DNA from: Streptomyces zinciresistens K42
Lineage (GTDB): Bacteria; Actinomycetota; Actinomycetes; Streptomycetales; Streptomycetaceae
NCBI RefSeq assembly: GCF_000225525.1
Contig: NZ_AGBF01000045.1
Location: 1-43,474, forward strand
DNA: 43,474 nucleotides
Direction of reading: 5' to 3'
The notes beneath the pieces are model-generated. The model was given only the letters and a program-made list of their open reading frames with translations. It searched no databases and was not told the origin of the DNA. Positions 23,963 through 33,118 of the stretch are shown here, piece after piece. Each line of letters starts with the position of its first letter. Position 1 is the stretch's first letter. A program made the translations under genes and the position numbers.

Positions 23963-25789
23963 GTGGCCGTTCGACTGGAGTTGCACGTGGCCGGGCGCAT
24001 CGAGGACTACGCACTCATCGGAGACATGCAGACCGCTGCCCTGGTCTGCCGGGACGGCACGGTGGACTGGCTGTGCCTGCCCCGCTTCGACTCCCATGCC
24101 ATCTTCGCCGGCCTGCTGGGCACAGAGGAGCACGGCTTCTGGCGGCTGGGTCCCGCGCACGCCTCGGACGCGCCGCCGCCCGCCGCGGCCCGGCGCACCT
24201 ACCGCGGCGACTCGCTGATCCTGGAGTCGGAGTGGGACACGCCGCGCGGCACGGTCCGTGTGATCGACTTCATGCCCCCGCGCGACGGGGCGCCCCAGCT
24301 GATCCGGATCGTGGAGGGCGTCTCCGGCCGGGTCCCGATGCGCTCGACGCTGCGGATGCGCTTCTCCTACGGCCGCGTGGTGCCGTGGGTGCACAAGCAC
24401 GAGGGCCGCACGGTCGCCGTGGCGGGCCCGGACTCCGTGTGGTTCGACGCCGAGTGCGAGACCTACGGCAAGTCCCTGACGACGTACTCGGACTTCACCG
24501 TCGGCCCCGGCGACCGCTTCGCCTTCACCATCTCCTGGCAGCCCTCCCACAAGGACGCGCCGCCGCTGCCCGAGCCGGAGACCTCGCTGACCGCCACGGA
24601 GGACTTCTGGCGGGAGTGGGTCGAGCACTGCACCTACCACGGCCCCTACCGCGAGGCCGTGATCCGCTCGCTGATCACGCTCAAGGCGCTGACGTACGCC
24701 CCCACCGGCGGCATCGTGGCGGCGCCCACGACCTCCCTTCCCGAGGAGATCGGCGGCGTCCGCAACTGGGACTACCGCTACACCTGGCTGCGGGACGCGG
24801 CGATCACCCTGTCCTCGCTGCTGCGCACCGGCTACCGCGAGGAGGCCCGCGCCTGGCGGGAGTGGCTGCTGCGGGCGGTCGCGGGCGACCCGGAGAACCT
24901 GCAGATCATGTACGGCATCGCGGGCGAGCGCGAGCTGGGCGAGGCCGAGCTGGACTGGCTGCCCGGCTACGAGAACTCCGCCCCGGTCCGGGTCGGCAAC
25001 GGCGCGGCGCACCAGCTCCAGCTGGACGTCTACGGTGAGGTCACCGAGGCGCTGCACCTGGCCCACATGACCGGCCTGGCCCGCAACGACTACGCCTCGC
25101 TGCTCCAGCTGAAGCTGATCCGCTACCTGGAGGACCACTGGCAGGAGCCGGACGAGGGCATCTGGGAGGTGCGCGGCCCGCGCCGCCACTTCGTGCACTC
25201 CAAGGTCATGGCCTGGGTCGCCGTGGACCGGACGATCAAGCTCATCGAGTCCGGCGACGCCGACGGCCCGCTGGAGCGCTGGAAGGAACTGCGCGACGAG
25301 ATCCACCGGGACGTCTGCGAGAAGGGCTACGACAAGGAGCGCAACACCTTCACGCAGTCCTACGGCTCCAGGGAGCTGGACGCCTCCCTGCTGCTGATCC
25401 CGCAGATGGGCTTCCTGCCGCCGGACGACAAGCGCGTCATCGGCACCATCGAGGCGATCCAGCGCGAGCTGTCCACGCCGGACGGCTTCATCCTGCGCTA
25501 CCCGACGCAGGGCGAGGACGAGGGCGTCGACGGCCTGCCCGGTGACGAGGGGGCGTTCCTCGCCTGCTCGTTCTGGATGGCCGACGACCTGGCGATGATC
25601 GGCCGCGTGGACGAGGCCCGCAAGCTGTTCGAACGGCTGCTGGCGCTGCGCAATGACCTCGGTCTGCTGGCCGAGGAGTGGGACCCGGTCCTGCAGCGCC
25701 AGGTCGGCAACTTCCCGCAGGCGTTCAGCCATGTCCCGCTGATCGACACGGCGCTGCGGCTGACCGCCTCGGGGGCCTACGGCGGCTGA
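23963..25789 (+). CDS. Glycoside hydrolase family 15 protein (trehalase/glucoamylase type)
   Basis: A 608-residue cytoplasmic glycosidase. The N-terminal beta-domain begins EDYALIGDMQTAALVCRDGT and VDWLCLPRFDS, typical of bacterial GH15. The (alpha/alpha)6 catalytic domain contains NWDYRYTWLRDA, then DEGIWEVRGPRRHFVHSKVM with the likely acid Glu, and LLAEEWDP with the likely base Glu. Actinobacterial members of this type include trehalases, so trehalose is one possible substrate; alpha-glucans are another. No signal peptide is seen. The GTG at 23963 is preceded by GAAGGGGGTG, which lies in a hairpin. Confidence 0.92.
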   Translation: MAVRLELHVAGRIEDYALIGDMQTAALVCRDGTVDWLCLPRFDSHAIFAGLLGTEEHGFWRLGPAHASDAPPPAAARRTYRGDSLILESEWDTPRGTVRVIDFMPPRDGAPQLIRIVEGVSGRVPMRSTLRMRFSYGRVVPWVHKHEGRTVAVAGPDSVWFDAECETYGKSLTTYSDFTVGPGDRFAFTISWQPSHKDAPPLPEPETSLTATEDFWREWVEHCTYHGPYREAVIRSLITLKALTYAPTGGIVAAPTTSLPEEIGGVRNWDYRYTWLRDAAITLSSLLRTGYREEARAWREWLLRAVAGDPENLQIMYGIAGERELGEAELDWLPGYENSAPVRVGNGAAHQLQLDVYGEVTEALHLAHMTGLARNDYASLLQLKLIRYLEDHWQEPDEGIWEVRGPRRHFVHSKVMAWVAVDRTIKLIESGDADGPLERWKELRDEIHRDVCEKGYDKERNTFTQSYGSRELDASLLLIPQMGFLPPDDKRVIGTIEAIQRELSTPDGFILRYPTQGEDEGVDGLPGDEGAFLACSFWMADDLAMIGRVDEARKLFERLLALRNDLGLLAEEWDPVLQRQVGNFPQAFSHVPLIDTALRLTASGAYGG

Positions 25790-25867
25790 GGCGGCCGACA
25801 GGACGCGCGCCGCGCGCCCGCCTAGGCTGGAGTGGAGCGATTCGCCCCTTGCCGGAAGGGGGCCGTC

Positions 25868-27250
25868 ATGGCCACCTCATCGAAGGCGGGCGCGGCGCTG
25901 GACGCGCTGCGCGAGGATCTCGGCGGCGAGGTGTTCGCTCCGGGGGACGACGGTTACGAGGACGCGCGTGTCGTCTTCAACACCATGATCGACCGGCGGC
26001 CCGCGGTGATCGCGCGGTGCGCGGACGAGGACGACGTCGTACGGGCCGTGCGGTTCGGCCGCGACCTCGATCTGAACATCGCGGTCCGCGGCGGCGGCCA
26101 CAGCGTCGCCGGCATGGCGCTCAACGACAACGGCCTGGTGATCGACCTGCGTCCGATGCGGGCGGTGGGCGTGGACCCGGGGGCGCGGGCGGTCCGGGTC
26201 GGCGGCGGGGCCACCATGAGCGACCTGGACCGCGCGACCCAGCCGTACGGTCTCGCGACGACCGGGGGCCGGGCCTCCACGACCGGGGTCGGCGGCTTCG
26301 TCCTCGGCGGCGGCACGGGCTGGCTGGACCGCACGTACGGGCTCGCCGTCGACAACCTGCTGGGGGTGGACCTGGTCACCGCCGACGGCTCCCGTGTGCA
26401 CGCGGACGCGGACGAGAACCCCGAGCTGTTCTGGGGTCTGCACGGGGGCGGCGGCAACTTCGGCGTCGCCACCGCGATCTCGCTGAGACTGCACGAACTG
26501 CCCGAGTTCGCCGTGGCGCTGGTGCTGTACCGGCCCGAGAGCGCGCCGGACGCCGTCCGCGCCTTCCGCGACGTGATCGAGTCCGGTCCTGACGAGGTGG
26601 GCGGCGGTGCGCTGTACTTCACCGGCCCGCCGGAGGAGTTCGTCCCGCCGTCCCTGGTCGGGAGCCTGGTGTGCGGGGTGCTGCTGACGTACGCGGGCGC
26701 CGAGGAGGAACTGCGCCGGTACGCCGGACCGCTGCTGGCGCTGCCGCACGAGGCGGAGATCGTCGGCGCCATGCCGTACGCGGACGTGCAGTGCATGATC
26801 GACGATCCGCCGGGGATGCGGCACTACTGGTCGGCGGAGTACCTGACGGGCGCGCCCGACTCCCTCGTCGACGTCTACTGCGCGGCCGGGCGCGCGATGC
26901 CGGTGCCGACCGGCACCCAGCACGTGCTGCTGCCCCAGGGCGGCGCGGTCGCCGCCGGACCGCACACGTACCCCGTCCCCTACCGGGACGCCCCCTGGGC
27001 CGTGCACCCGTACGGCATGTGGCAGGACGCGGCCGACGACGAGCGGTGCGAGCGCTGGGTGCGCGGGGTCCGGGCGGACGTACGGCCGTGGAGCACCGGC
27101 GCGGTCTATCTGAACTTCATCGGCGACGAGGGCGAGGAGCGCGTGGTGGCCGGCCTCGGCGCCGGGAACACGCGGCGGCTGGCGGAGCTGAAGAGGCGCT
27201 GGGACCCCGACAACGTCTTCCGCTTCAACCACAACATCAGGCCGCTCTGA
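25868..27250 (+). CDS. FAD-linked oxidoreductase, berberine-bridge type
   Basis: A 460-residue flavoprotein oxidase. The PCMH-type FAD domain carries VRGGGHSVAGMA, where the His is the usual covalent FAD attachment site. TTGVGGFVLGGGTGWL follows; the position that is Cys in bicovalent members appears to be Ser or Thr (ASTTGVGG), so a single covalent link is expected. The C-terminal BBE motif is seen as KRRWDPDNVFRFNHNI. The substrate is unknown; relatives oxidise sugars, alkaloids or polyketides. The ATG at 25868 has GGAAGGGGG nine or so bases upstream. There is no signal peptide. A PucR-type regulator follows 88 bases downstream. Confidence 0.93.
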   Translation: MATSSKAGAALDALREDLGGEVFAPGDDGYEDARVVFNTMIDRRPAVIARCADEDDVVRAVRFGRDLDLNIAVRGGGHSVAGMALNDNGLVIDLRPMRAVGVDPGARAVRVGGGATMSDLDRATQPYGLATTGGRASTTGVGGFVLGGGTGWLDRTYGLAVDNLLGVDLVTADGSRVHADADENPELFWGLHGGGGNFGVATAISLRLHELPEFAVALVLYRPESAPDAVRAFRDVIESGPDEVGGGALYFTGPPEEFVPPSLVGSLVCGVLLTYAGAEEELRRYAGPLLALPHEAEIVGAMPYADVQCMIDDPPGMRHYWSAEYLTGAPDSLVDVYCAAGRAMPVPTGTQHVLLPQGGAVAAGPHTYPVPYRDAPWAVHPYGMWQDAADDERCERWVRGVRADVRPWSTGAVYLNFIGDEGEERVVAGLGAGNTRRLAELKRRWDPDNVFRFNHNIRPL

Positions 27251-27338
27251 GCGGCGTCGGCCGCCGCCCCGCCCCGGCCGTGCGCGCGCGGACGCCCCGG
27301 ACGTGCCCCGGAGGGCCGGACACGGGTAGCGTCCGGCC

Positions 27339-28982
27339 ATGGACAGCCGTACGGACAGCGCATTCGACACGCACAGCTCCGGGATCACGGTCCGGCGGGC
27401 GCTGGAGCTGCCCGGTCTGCGCAGCGCGCTCCCCGAGATCGTCGCGGGTGCCGACCGGCTGGGCCGGACCGTGCGCTGGGTGCACGCGGGCGAGGTGCCC
27501 AACATCGCCTCCCTGCTGAAGGGCGGCGAACTGCTGCTCACCACCGGCTACGGCATCGGGGCCCGCCCCGCCGAGCAGCGGGCGTTCGTGCGGACCCTCG
27601 CCGAGCGCGGGATCGCGGCCCTCGTCATCGAGCTGGGCACGCGCTTCGCCCGGCTGCCCGCCGCGCTGGTCGACACCGCGAGCGTGGCCGGGCTGCCGCT
27701 CGTCCAGCTCCATCGCGAGGTGCCGTTCGTGACGGTCACCGAGGAGATCCACACCGAGATCGTCAACGGCCACTACGCCCTGCTGCAACGGGCGGAGGAG
27801 GTGCACCGCCGGTGCACGGAGGCCCTGCTCGGCGGGGGCGGCGTGCCCCAGGTCCTGACCGTCCTCGCGGACTTCGGCGGCAACCCGGTCTTCCTGGAGG
27901 CGACGGACGGACGGCTGCTGTACGCGGCCGGTTCCGGTCCCGAGGGCGCCGATCCGCTCCAGGTCTGGGAGGGCCTGCGCGGCCAGCGCAGGGACGCGGC
28001 GCCGCCCGCCGGGGCGGTCCTGGTCGACGTCCCCGGCGGCGGGGCGGGGGCGGGTGCGGTGCGCGCCCGGCTCGTGCTGCTGCCCGTGCGCGGGCCGCTG
28101 GCCCCCGTGCACCGGATCGCCGCCGAGCGGGCCTCGGACGTGCTGGCGGTGGTGCTGATGCAGGCCAGGCAGGAGGAGGAGCTGGCGGCGCGCGGCCGCG
28201 GTGACTTCCTCACCGACCTCGCCGAGGGCCGGATCGCCGCCGAGGACGCCCCCGCGCAGGCGCGGGTGCTGGGGTTCAAGCCGGGTGACAGTCCGCTGCT
28301 GCCGGTCGTGATGCGGCTCGCGGACGGCGCGACGCCGGGCGGCGGCTGGGCGGTGCTGGCCCGCGCCGTCGGCGAGGAGCTGGCCTCGGTGGGGGTGCCG
28401 GTGCTGCTGGGCGTGCGGCCGGTGGAGGGCCGGGTGCCGCTGCTGCTGGCCCTGCGCGCGGAGTCGGAGCGGACGCCGGTCGCGGACCGGGTCGCGGTGG
28501 CGCTGCGAGCGGGTGTGGAGCGGGCCGGGATCAGCCGGCCGGGCGCACCGCCGCCGGTCGTGGTGGCCGGGGTCGCGGGCGGCTGGGCGGCGGCCTCGGC
28601 CGGTCTGCGGCACGCCGCGGAGACCGCGACCGCCGCGCAGGGGCTGGCCGACCGGCCCTGGTACGACGCCCGCCGGCTGGACATCGACCTGCTGCTGTGG
28701 CGACTGCGCGACCATCCCGACCTCGCCGCGTTCGTGGACCGGGCGATCGGCCCGCTGCGGGCGCACGACGACCGCTCGCGGCCGCCCCTGCTGCCGACGC
28801 TGGAGACGTACCTGGCGCACGCGGGCCGCAAGGCGGAGACGGCTCGCGAACTGCATCTGAACCGGCAGACGCTCTACAACCGCCTCGCCCGCATCGGGGA
28901 GTTGCTCGGCACCGACCTCGACGACCCGCAGACGGTACTGGCGTTGAGCCTGGCGCTGAGGGCCCGGCGGCACACTCCCTAG
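27339..28982 (+). CDS. PucR-family transcriptional regulator
   Basis: A 547-residue regulator. The N-terminal PucR ligand-binding domain (about residues 17-135) begins ITVRRALELPGL and includes GELLLTTGYGIG. A CdaR/GGDEF-like middle follows, and the C-terminal helix-turn-helix is TYLAHAGRKAETARELHLN then RQTLYNRLARIGELLG. Family members respond to purine-catabolism or other small metabolites and usually control neighbouring genes. Here the neighbour is the FAD oxidase on the same strand. The ATG at 27339 is the only good start. It ends in a hairpin shared with the convergent glycosyltransferase. Confidence 0.93.
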   Translation: MDSRTDSAFDTHSSGITVRRALELPGLRSALPEIVAGADRLGRTVRWVHAGEVPNIASLLKGGELLLTTGYGIGARPAEQRAFVRTLAERGIAALVIELGTRFARLPAALVDTASVAGLPLVQLHREVPFVTVTEEIHTEIVNGHYALLQRAEEVHRRCTEALLGGGGVPQVLTVLADFGGNPVFLEATDGRLLYAAGSGPEGADPLQVWEGLRGQRRDAAPPAGAVLVDVPGGGAGAGAVRARLVLLPVRGPLAPVHRIAAERASDVLAVVLMQARQEEELAARGRGDFLTDLAEGRIAAEDAPAQARVLGFKPGDSPLLPVVMRLADGATPGGGWAVLARAVGEELASVGVPVLLGVRPVEGRVPLLLALRAESERTPVADRVAVALRAGVERAGISRPGAPPPVVVAGVAGGWAAASAGLRHAAETATAAQGLADRPWYDARRLDIDLLLWRLRDHPDLAAFVDRAIGPLRAHDDRSRPPLLPTLETYLAHAGRKAETARELHLNRQTLYNRLARIGELLGTDLDDPQTVLALSLALRARRHTP

Positions 28983-28983
28983 T

Positions 28984-29015
28984 GCGGCGACCGGGAGGGC
29001 TCACCGGCTCGCCGC
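28984..29015. terminator. Bidirectional hairpin between convergent genes
   Basis: Outer stem GCGGCGA (28984-28990) with TCGCCGC (29009-29015), extended by CCGG/CCGG with one bulged base. It fits the 34-base gap between the PucR-type gene and the glycosyltransferase. Confidence 0.6.
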
Positions 29016-29016
29016 G

Positions 29017-30153
29017 CTAGATCATGGGTCTCGGCTGCGTCAACTCGTCGTAGACGCTGAGGATTTGGGCGACGGTCTCGTCCTCGGTGGGCCAGCTGGC
29101 GATCTGGCGCACGCCCCGCCGTCTGAGCAGTTCCCGGCGGTCCGGGTCGCCGAGCAGCCGTACGACCGCCCCGGCGAGTGCGTCCGCGTCGCCGTACGGG
29201 ACGAGCTCGGCGGCGTCGCCGACGAGTTCGGGGATTCCGGCCGCCCGGGCGGCGACGAGGGGCACGCGCGCGTGCAGCGCCTCCTGGGCGAGGACGGAGC
29301 GCGACTCCCAACTGCTCGGCAGCAGCGCGATGTCGGCGGCGGCGAGCAGGTCGGACACGTCGTCGCGGCGCCCGATGAGCCGCACGGGCAGGTGCTCGTC
29401 CTCGATCCGGCGCTGCAGCACCGGCCGCAGCGCCCCCTCCCCCGCGACGACGACGAGCGGCTGCGGGTCGAGAGTGCGCCACGCGCGCGAGGCGTCCAGC
29501 AGGACCTCGTGGCCGCGGTGCCGTTCGAGCGCTCCCACGGCGATCAGCAACGGCCGCCCGGTGGCCCCGAGTTCGGCGCGCGTCTTCGGCTCCAGCCGGT
29601 CGGCGTCCTCGGGCCCGGCGCCGCGGCGGGGTCCGGGCAGGGCCACGGCGGCGAGCCGCGCGTCCCGGGCGCCGGTGTGCCGGGCCCGGTCGACCAGGGC
29701 GGAGGTGCTGCCGAGGACGACCGAGGCGGTGCGGACCACCTTGCGCTCCAGCAGCTGGACGAGGTGGGCGCGGGCCCCCTCGGCGCGGGCGCGGTCGTGC
29801 CAGGTGACGACGAGCGGCGTACGCCTCCCGCTCAGCGCGAGCACGCTGCGGAACGAGGCGTGCAGCCCGTGCGCGTGCACCAGGTCGGCGTCCGCGCACG
29901 CCGCCCGCAGCGCGGCCACCGAGCCCGGGTCGCTGCTGCGCGCCACGTGCACGTGTGCGGCTCCGGCCCCCGTGAAGTCGTAGAGGCGTTCGGCCCCGAA
30001 GGGGGCGCACACGGTGACCCGCACGCCCCGTGCGACCAGACCCGAGGCCAGCGAGCGCACATGCGCGCTACTGCCGGCGTTGCCGCCGCCCAGCACCTGC
30101 ACGGTGCGCAGCGACGACTGGCCGTACGGTGAGTGGCTGCTCACGGGGGTCAC
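29017..30153 (-). CDS. Family 4 glycosyltransferase (GT-B)
   Basis: A 378-residue glycosyltransferase. The N-terminal half begins VQVLGGGNAGSSAHVRSLAS, typical of GT4 acceptor domains. The C-terminal nucleotide-sugar domain has LIAVGALERHRGHEVLLDA, and LLPSSWESRSVLAQEALHAR contains the conserved acidic position of the EX7E region. Such enzymes act at the inner face of the membrane on lipid or protein acceptors. The GTG at 30153 has AGGAG ten bases upstream; a second GTG at 30144 is possible. It lies downstream of a frameshifted MraY/WecA-like transferase; if that gene is dead, the pathway may be incomplete. Confidence 0.9.
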   Translation of the reverse strand: MTPVSSHSPYGQSSLRTVQVLGGGNAGSSAHVRSLASGLVARGVRVTVCAPFGAERLYDFTGAGAAHVHVARSSDPGSVAALRAACADADLVHAHGLHASFRSVLALSGRRTPLVVTWHDRARAEGARAHLVQLLERKVVRTASVVLGSTSALVDRARHTGARDARLAAVALPGPRRGAGPEDADRLEPKTRAELGATGRPLLIAVGALERHRGHEVLLDASRAWRTLDPQPLVVVAGEGALRPVLQRRIEDEHLPVRLIGRRDDVSDLLAAADIALLPSSWESRSVLAQEALHARVPLVAARAAGIPELVGDAAELVPYGDADALAGAVVRLLGDPDRRELLRRRGVRQIASWPTEDETVAQILSVYDELTQPRPMI

Positions 30154-30431
30154 GTGGCCGGGGCTCCTGTTTCGGGTCGGACGGTCACGAAGAACGTACA
30201 GAAGGATCGGCCGACGGGGGTGTACCGCGGGGATCCCTGCGCCTACGACGTGTTGACGCCAAGGATGCCAGGGCGCACGGGTGTTCCGGGAACGACGAGG
30301 GTCCGTGAGCGGCGCGGGCGGCGGGCAACGCGGCGGACCGAGTAACCCGTACGAGTGATGCGGGGTGACGTCGGTGGCCGAACACGCGCACGTGGAGTGT
30401 GAGCCGGCGCACACTCCCGGGCGGTCCGCCG

Positions 30432-31206
30432 TCATGCGCCCGCGCCCGCGAGCCCGTCCCGGGCGAACGCGCTGACCCGGTCCCCGTACACGGCCGCCGC
30501 CACCACGGCGGCGGCGTGCGCCACGAGGCCCGCCCGGCCGTTGCCCGCGACCACGGCGGCACCGAGCGCGGCGCCCAGGGCGTGCGCCCCGGTGTCGCCG
30601 AGCATCGCCCGCTCCCCGAGGTCGTCGGGCAGGACGGCGGCGGCCGTGCCCATCGCGGTGGCCGCGAGCCGGGCGCCGGGGTCCGCGCGCAGCAGGCCGG
30701 GAGCGCCGAGCGCGAGGACGGCCGCGGCGGCTCGTCCGGGGCGCACGTCCACGAGGTTGACGAAGTGGGCGGCACCGGCGATCACGACCCCGGCGAGGAG
30801 CACGTCCGCCGGGCGCCGCTTCAGGACGGCCGCCGCGGCGAGCGCCGCGGTCGGAGACCCCGATCAACTTCACCGTCCCGCTGGTGACTTCGCCGTCCCG
30901 GAGCGCGCGGAGGTGGGCGCGGAACCCGCGCCGGGGGTCGTTCGCCGCGGCCAGGTCGTCGTAGGCCCCGCAGAGGCCCGCCGCGGCCACGGCCGCGCCC
31001 GCGGCCGGTGCGACGCGCCAGGCACCGGCGGCGCACGCCAGGGCCGAGGCCGCCCCGGCGTACAACTCCACCGGCCGTCCCGCGTGGTTGGGGCGCAGCC
31101 AACGGTCACGGCCGCCGGGCGCCGTGCCGCGCAGGGCCGCGGCGGCGGCGCGGGTCAGGGCCGCGGAGAGGCCGAAGGCGGTCGTCCTCGGGGCGCGTTC
31201 GCTCAT
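30432..31206 (-). pseudogene. Frameshifted MraY/WecA-like membrane glycosyl-1-phosphate transferase
   Basis: The reading frame from the ATG at 31206 gives a small multi-pass membrane protein with MraY/WecA-type features: LRPNHAGRPVELYAG, LCGAYDDL and GTVKLIGV. It then loses all similarity. The frame one base away, ending at 30432, continues with LAAAAVLKRRPADVLLAGVV, AHFVNLVDVRPGRA and MLGDTGAHALGAALG. Removing one C from GTCTCCGACC (near 30853-30854) joins the two into a 257-residue protein. So there is a single-base insertion at a CC pair: a true pseudogene, a sequencing error or, less likely, a frameshift used in expression. Intact relatives transfer sugar-1-phosphates to lipid carriers. 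Confidence 0.8.
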
Positions 31207-31249
31207 CCGGACACCCTGCGGGCCGCGGCCGGCGCGGGCCGGGGCCCGG

Positions 31250-32980
31250 TCAGGCGTCGGAGCGGGCCGTCTCCAGCAACTCCTCCGCGTGCGCGCGGGC
31301 GGTCTGCGAGTCCTCCTGTCCGGCGAGCATCCGGGACAGCTCCCTGATGCGGTCCTCGCCCTCCAGGACCTTCACACCGGAGCGGGTGACGGAGCCGTCG
31401 TCGGTCTTCTCCACGAGCAACTGCCGGTCGGCGAAGGCCGCGACCTGCGGCAGGTGGGTCACCACCACGACCTGCGCGGTCCTGGCGAGCCTGGCGAGCC
31501 GCCGGCCGATCTCCACGGCCGCCTTGCCGCCGACACCTGCGTCGACCTCGTCGAAGAGGTACGTCGGCACGGGGTCGGTCCCGGCGAAGACGACCTCGAC
31601 GGCGAGCATCACGCGCGACAGCTCACCGCCGGAGGCGCCCTTGGCGATGGGCCGCGGCGGCGCCCCGGGGTGCGGGGCGAGCAGCAGCTCGACCTCGTCG
31701 GCGCCGGCCGGACCGTAGGCGACCGGCCGGCCGCCGACCTCGACGCCCTCGGGGTCCTCGGTCTGGCGCAGCGCGAAGGACACGCGCGCGTGCGGCATCG
31801 CGAGCGAGGCCAGCTCCGCCGTGACGGCCGCCGCGAACCGCTCGGCGGCCTCGCTCCGGGCGTCGGTGAGCGCCTGGGCCAGGCCGCCCAGTCCGGTGCG
31901 CAGGCCGTCGCGCTCGGCGGTCAGCTCGCCGATCCGCTCGTCGTCGCCGTCGAGTTCGGACAGCCGTGCGCCGCTGCGCTCGGCCCAGGCGAGCACGGCG
32001 GCGACGTCCGGGCCGTACTTGCGGGTGAGGGTGGTCAGCGCGGCCCGCCGCTCCTCCACGGCGGCCAGCCGCAGCGGATCGGCGTCCAGGTCGTCGGCGT
32101 ATCCGGCCAGCTCGCCCGCGACGTCGCCGAGCAGGATGCCGATCTCGCCGATCCGGTCGGTCAGCGCGGCGAGGGCCGGGTCGTGGGAGCGCACGGCGTC
32201 CAGGGCCCGCTGGGCGCCCGCGACGAGCGTGGCCGCGTCGATGCCCTCCGGGTCCTCCGGGTTGCCCGCGAGCGCGGCGTGCGCGACGGTGGCTGCCGAG
32301 GACAGCGCCTCCGCGTGCCCGAGCCGCTCGGCCTCCTCGGCGAGCTCCACGTCCTCGCCCGCGCGGGGCTCCACGGCCGCGATCTCGTCCAGGCCGAACC
32401 GCAGCAGGTCGGCCTCCTGGGCCCGCTCACGCGCGCGCGTGGTGATCTCGTCGAGTTCGACGGCGACGGCCCGCAGCCGCCGGTACGCCTCGGCGTACTT
32501 GGCGAGCGGCACCGCGACGGAGTCGCCCGCGTACCGGTCGAGCGCCTGGCGCTGGCGGGACAGCTTCAGCAGTCCCTGCTGGTCGGTCTGCCCGTGCACG
32601 GCGACCAGTTCGTCGGCGAGCTCGGCCAGCACGCCCACCGGAACGCTGCGCCCGCCCACGTGCGCCCGGGACCGCCCCTCGGCGGAAACGGTACGGCTGA
32701 TGAGCAGCTCGCCGTCGTCCAGCTCGGCGCCCGCCTCCTGCGCGCGTGCCGCGACCGGGGCGCCCGCGGGAACGGTGATCCGCCCCTCCACGACCGCCCG
32801 GTCCGCGCCGATCCGCACCAGCGCCGGGTCCGCCCGCCCGCCGAGCAGCAGCCCGAGGCTGGTGACCACCATGGTCTTGCCCGCGCCCGTCTCGCCCGTG
32901 ACCGCGGTGAACCCCGGCGACAGCTCGACGACCGCGTCGTCGATGACTCCGAGCGACCGTATCCGCATCTCCTCCAACAC
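31250..32980 (-). CDS. recN: DNA repair protein RecN
   Basis: A 576-residue SMC-like ATPase for double-strand-break repair. It starts LEEMRIRSLGVIDDAVVELS, with Walker A in GETGAGKTMVVTSLGLLLGG. A long coiled-coil middle follows, and the C-terminal part has the signature GASGGELSRVMLAVEV and Walker B-type PTYLFDEVDAGVGGKAA. The GTG at 32980 is chosen, with AAGG eight bases upstream; upstream starts at 32986 and 33013 are possible. It follows nadK after 138 bases, the conserved tlyA-nadK-recN order. Confidence 0.96.
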   Translation of the reverse strand: MLEEMRIRSLGVIDDAVVELSPGFTAVTGETGAGKTMVVTSLGLLLGGRADPALVRIGADRAVVEGRITVPAGAPVAARAQEAGAELDDGELLISRTVSAEGRSRAHVGGRSVPVGVLAELADELVAVHGQTDQQGLLKLSRQRQALDRYAGDSVAVPLAKYAEAYRRLRAVAVELDEITTRARERAQEADLLRFGLDEIAAVEPRAGEDVELAEEAERLGHAEALSSAATVAHAALAGNPEDPEGIDAATLVAGAQRALDAVRSHDPALAALTDRIGEIGILLGDVAGELAGYADDLDADPLRLAAVEERRAALTTLTRKYGPDVAAVLAWAERSGARLSELDGDDERIGELTAERDGLRTGLGGLAQALTDARSEAAERFAAAVTAELASLAMPHARVSFALRQTEDPEGVEVGGRPVAYGPAGADEVELLLAPHPGAPPRPIAKGASGGELSRVMLAVEVVFAGTDPVPTYLFDEVDAGVGGKAAVEIGRRLARLARTAQVVVVTHLPQVAAFADRQLLVEKTDDGSVTRSGVKVLEGEDRIRELSRMLAGQEDSQTARAHAEELLETARSDA

Positions 32981-33118
32981 GGACACGACCTTACGAGGTC
33001 GGCGGCCGGGCATGCGACGGCCCCCCGTCCCAGTCCGGTGAAGGTCCAGGTGACGAATGCGGACCGACCTCCCATGTCACCCGGGCGGGTGGAGCCGCCC
33101 CGGGCCCGGCCGGAGCCC

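Noticed and set aside
30154..30431. Small gene or SteB remnant in the gap before the glycosyltransferase
   Set aside because: No frame gives a sensible protein and no similarity to SteA or SteB could be recognised by eye.
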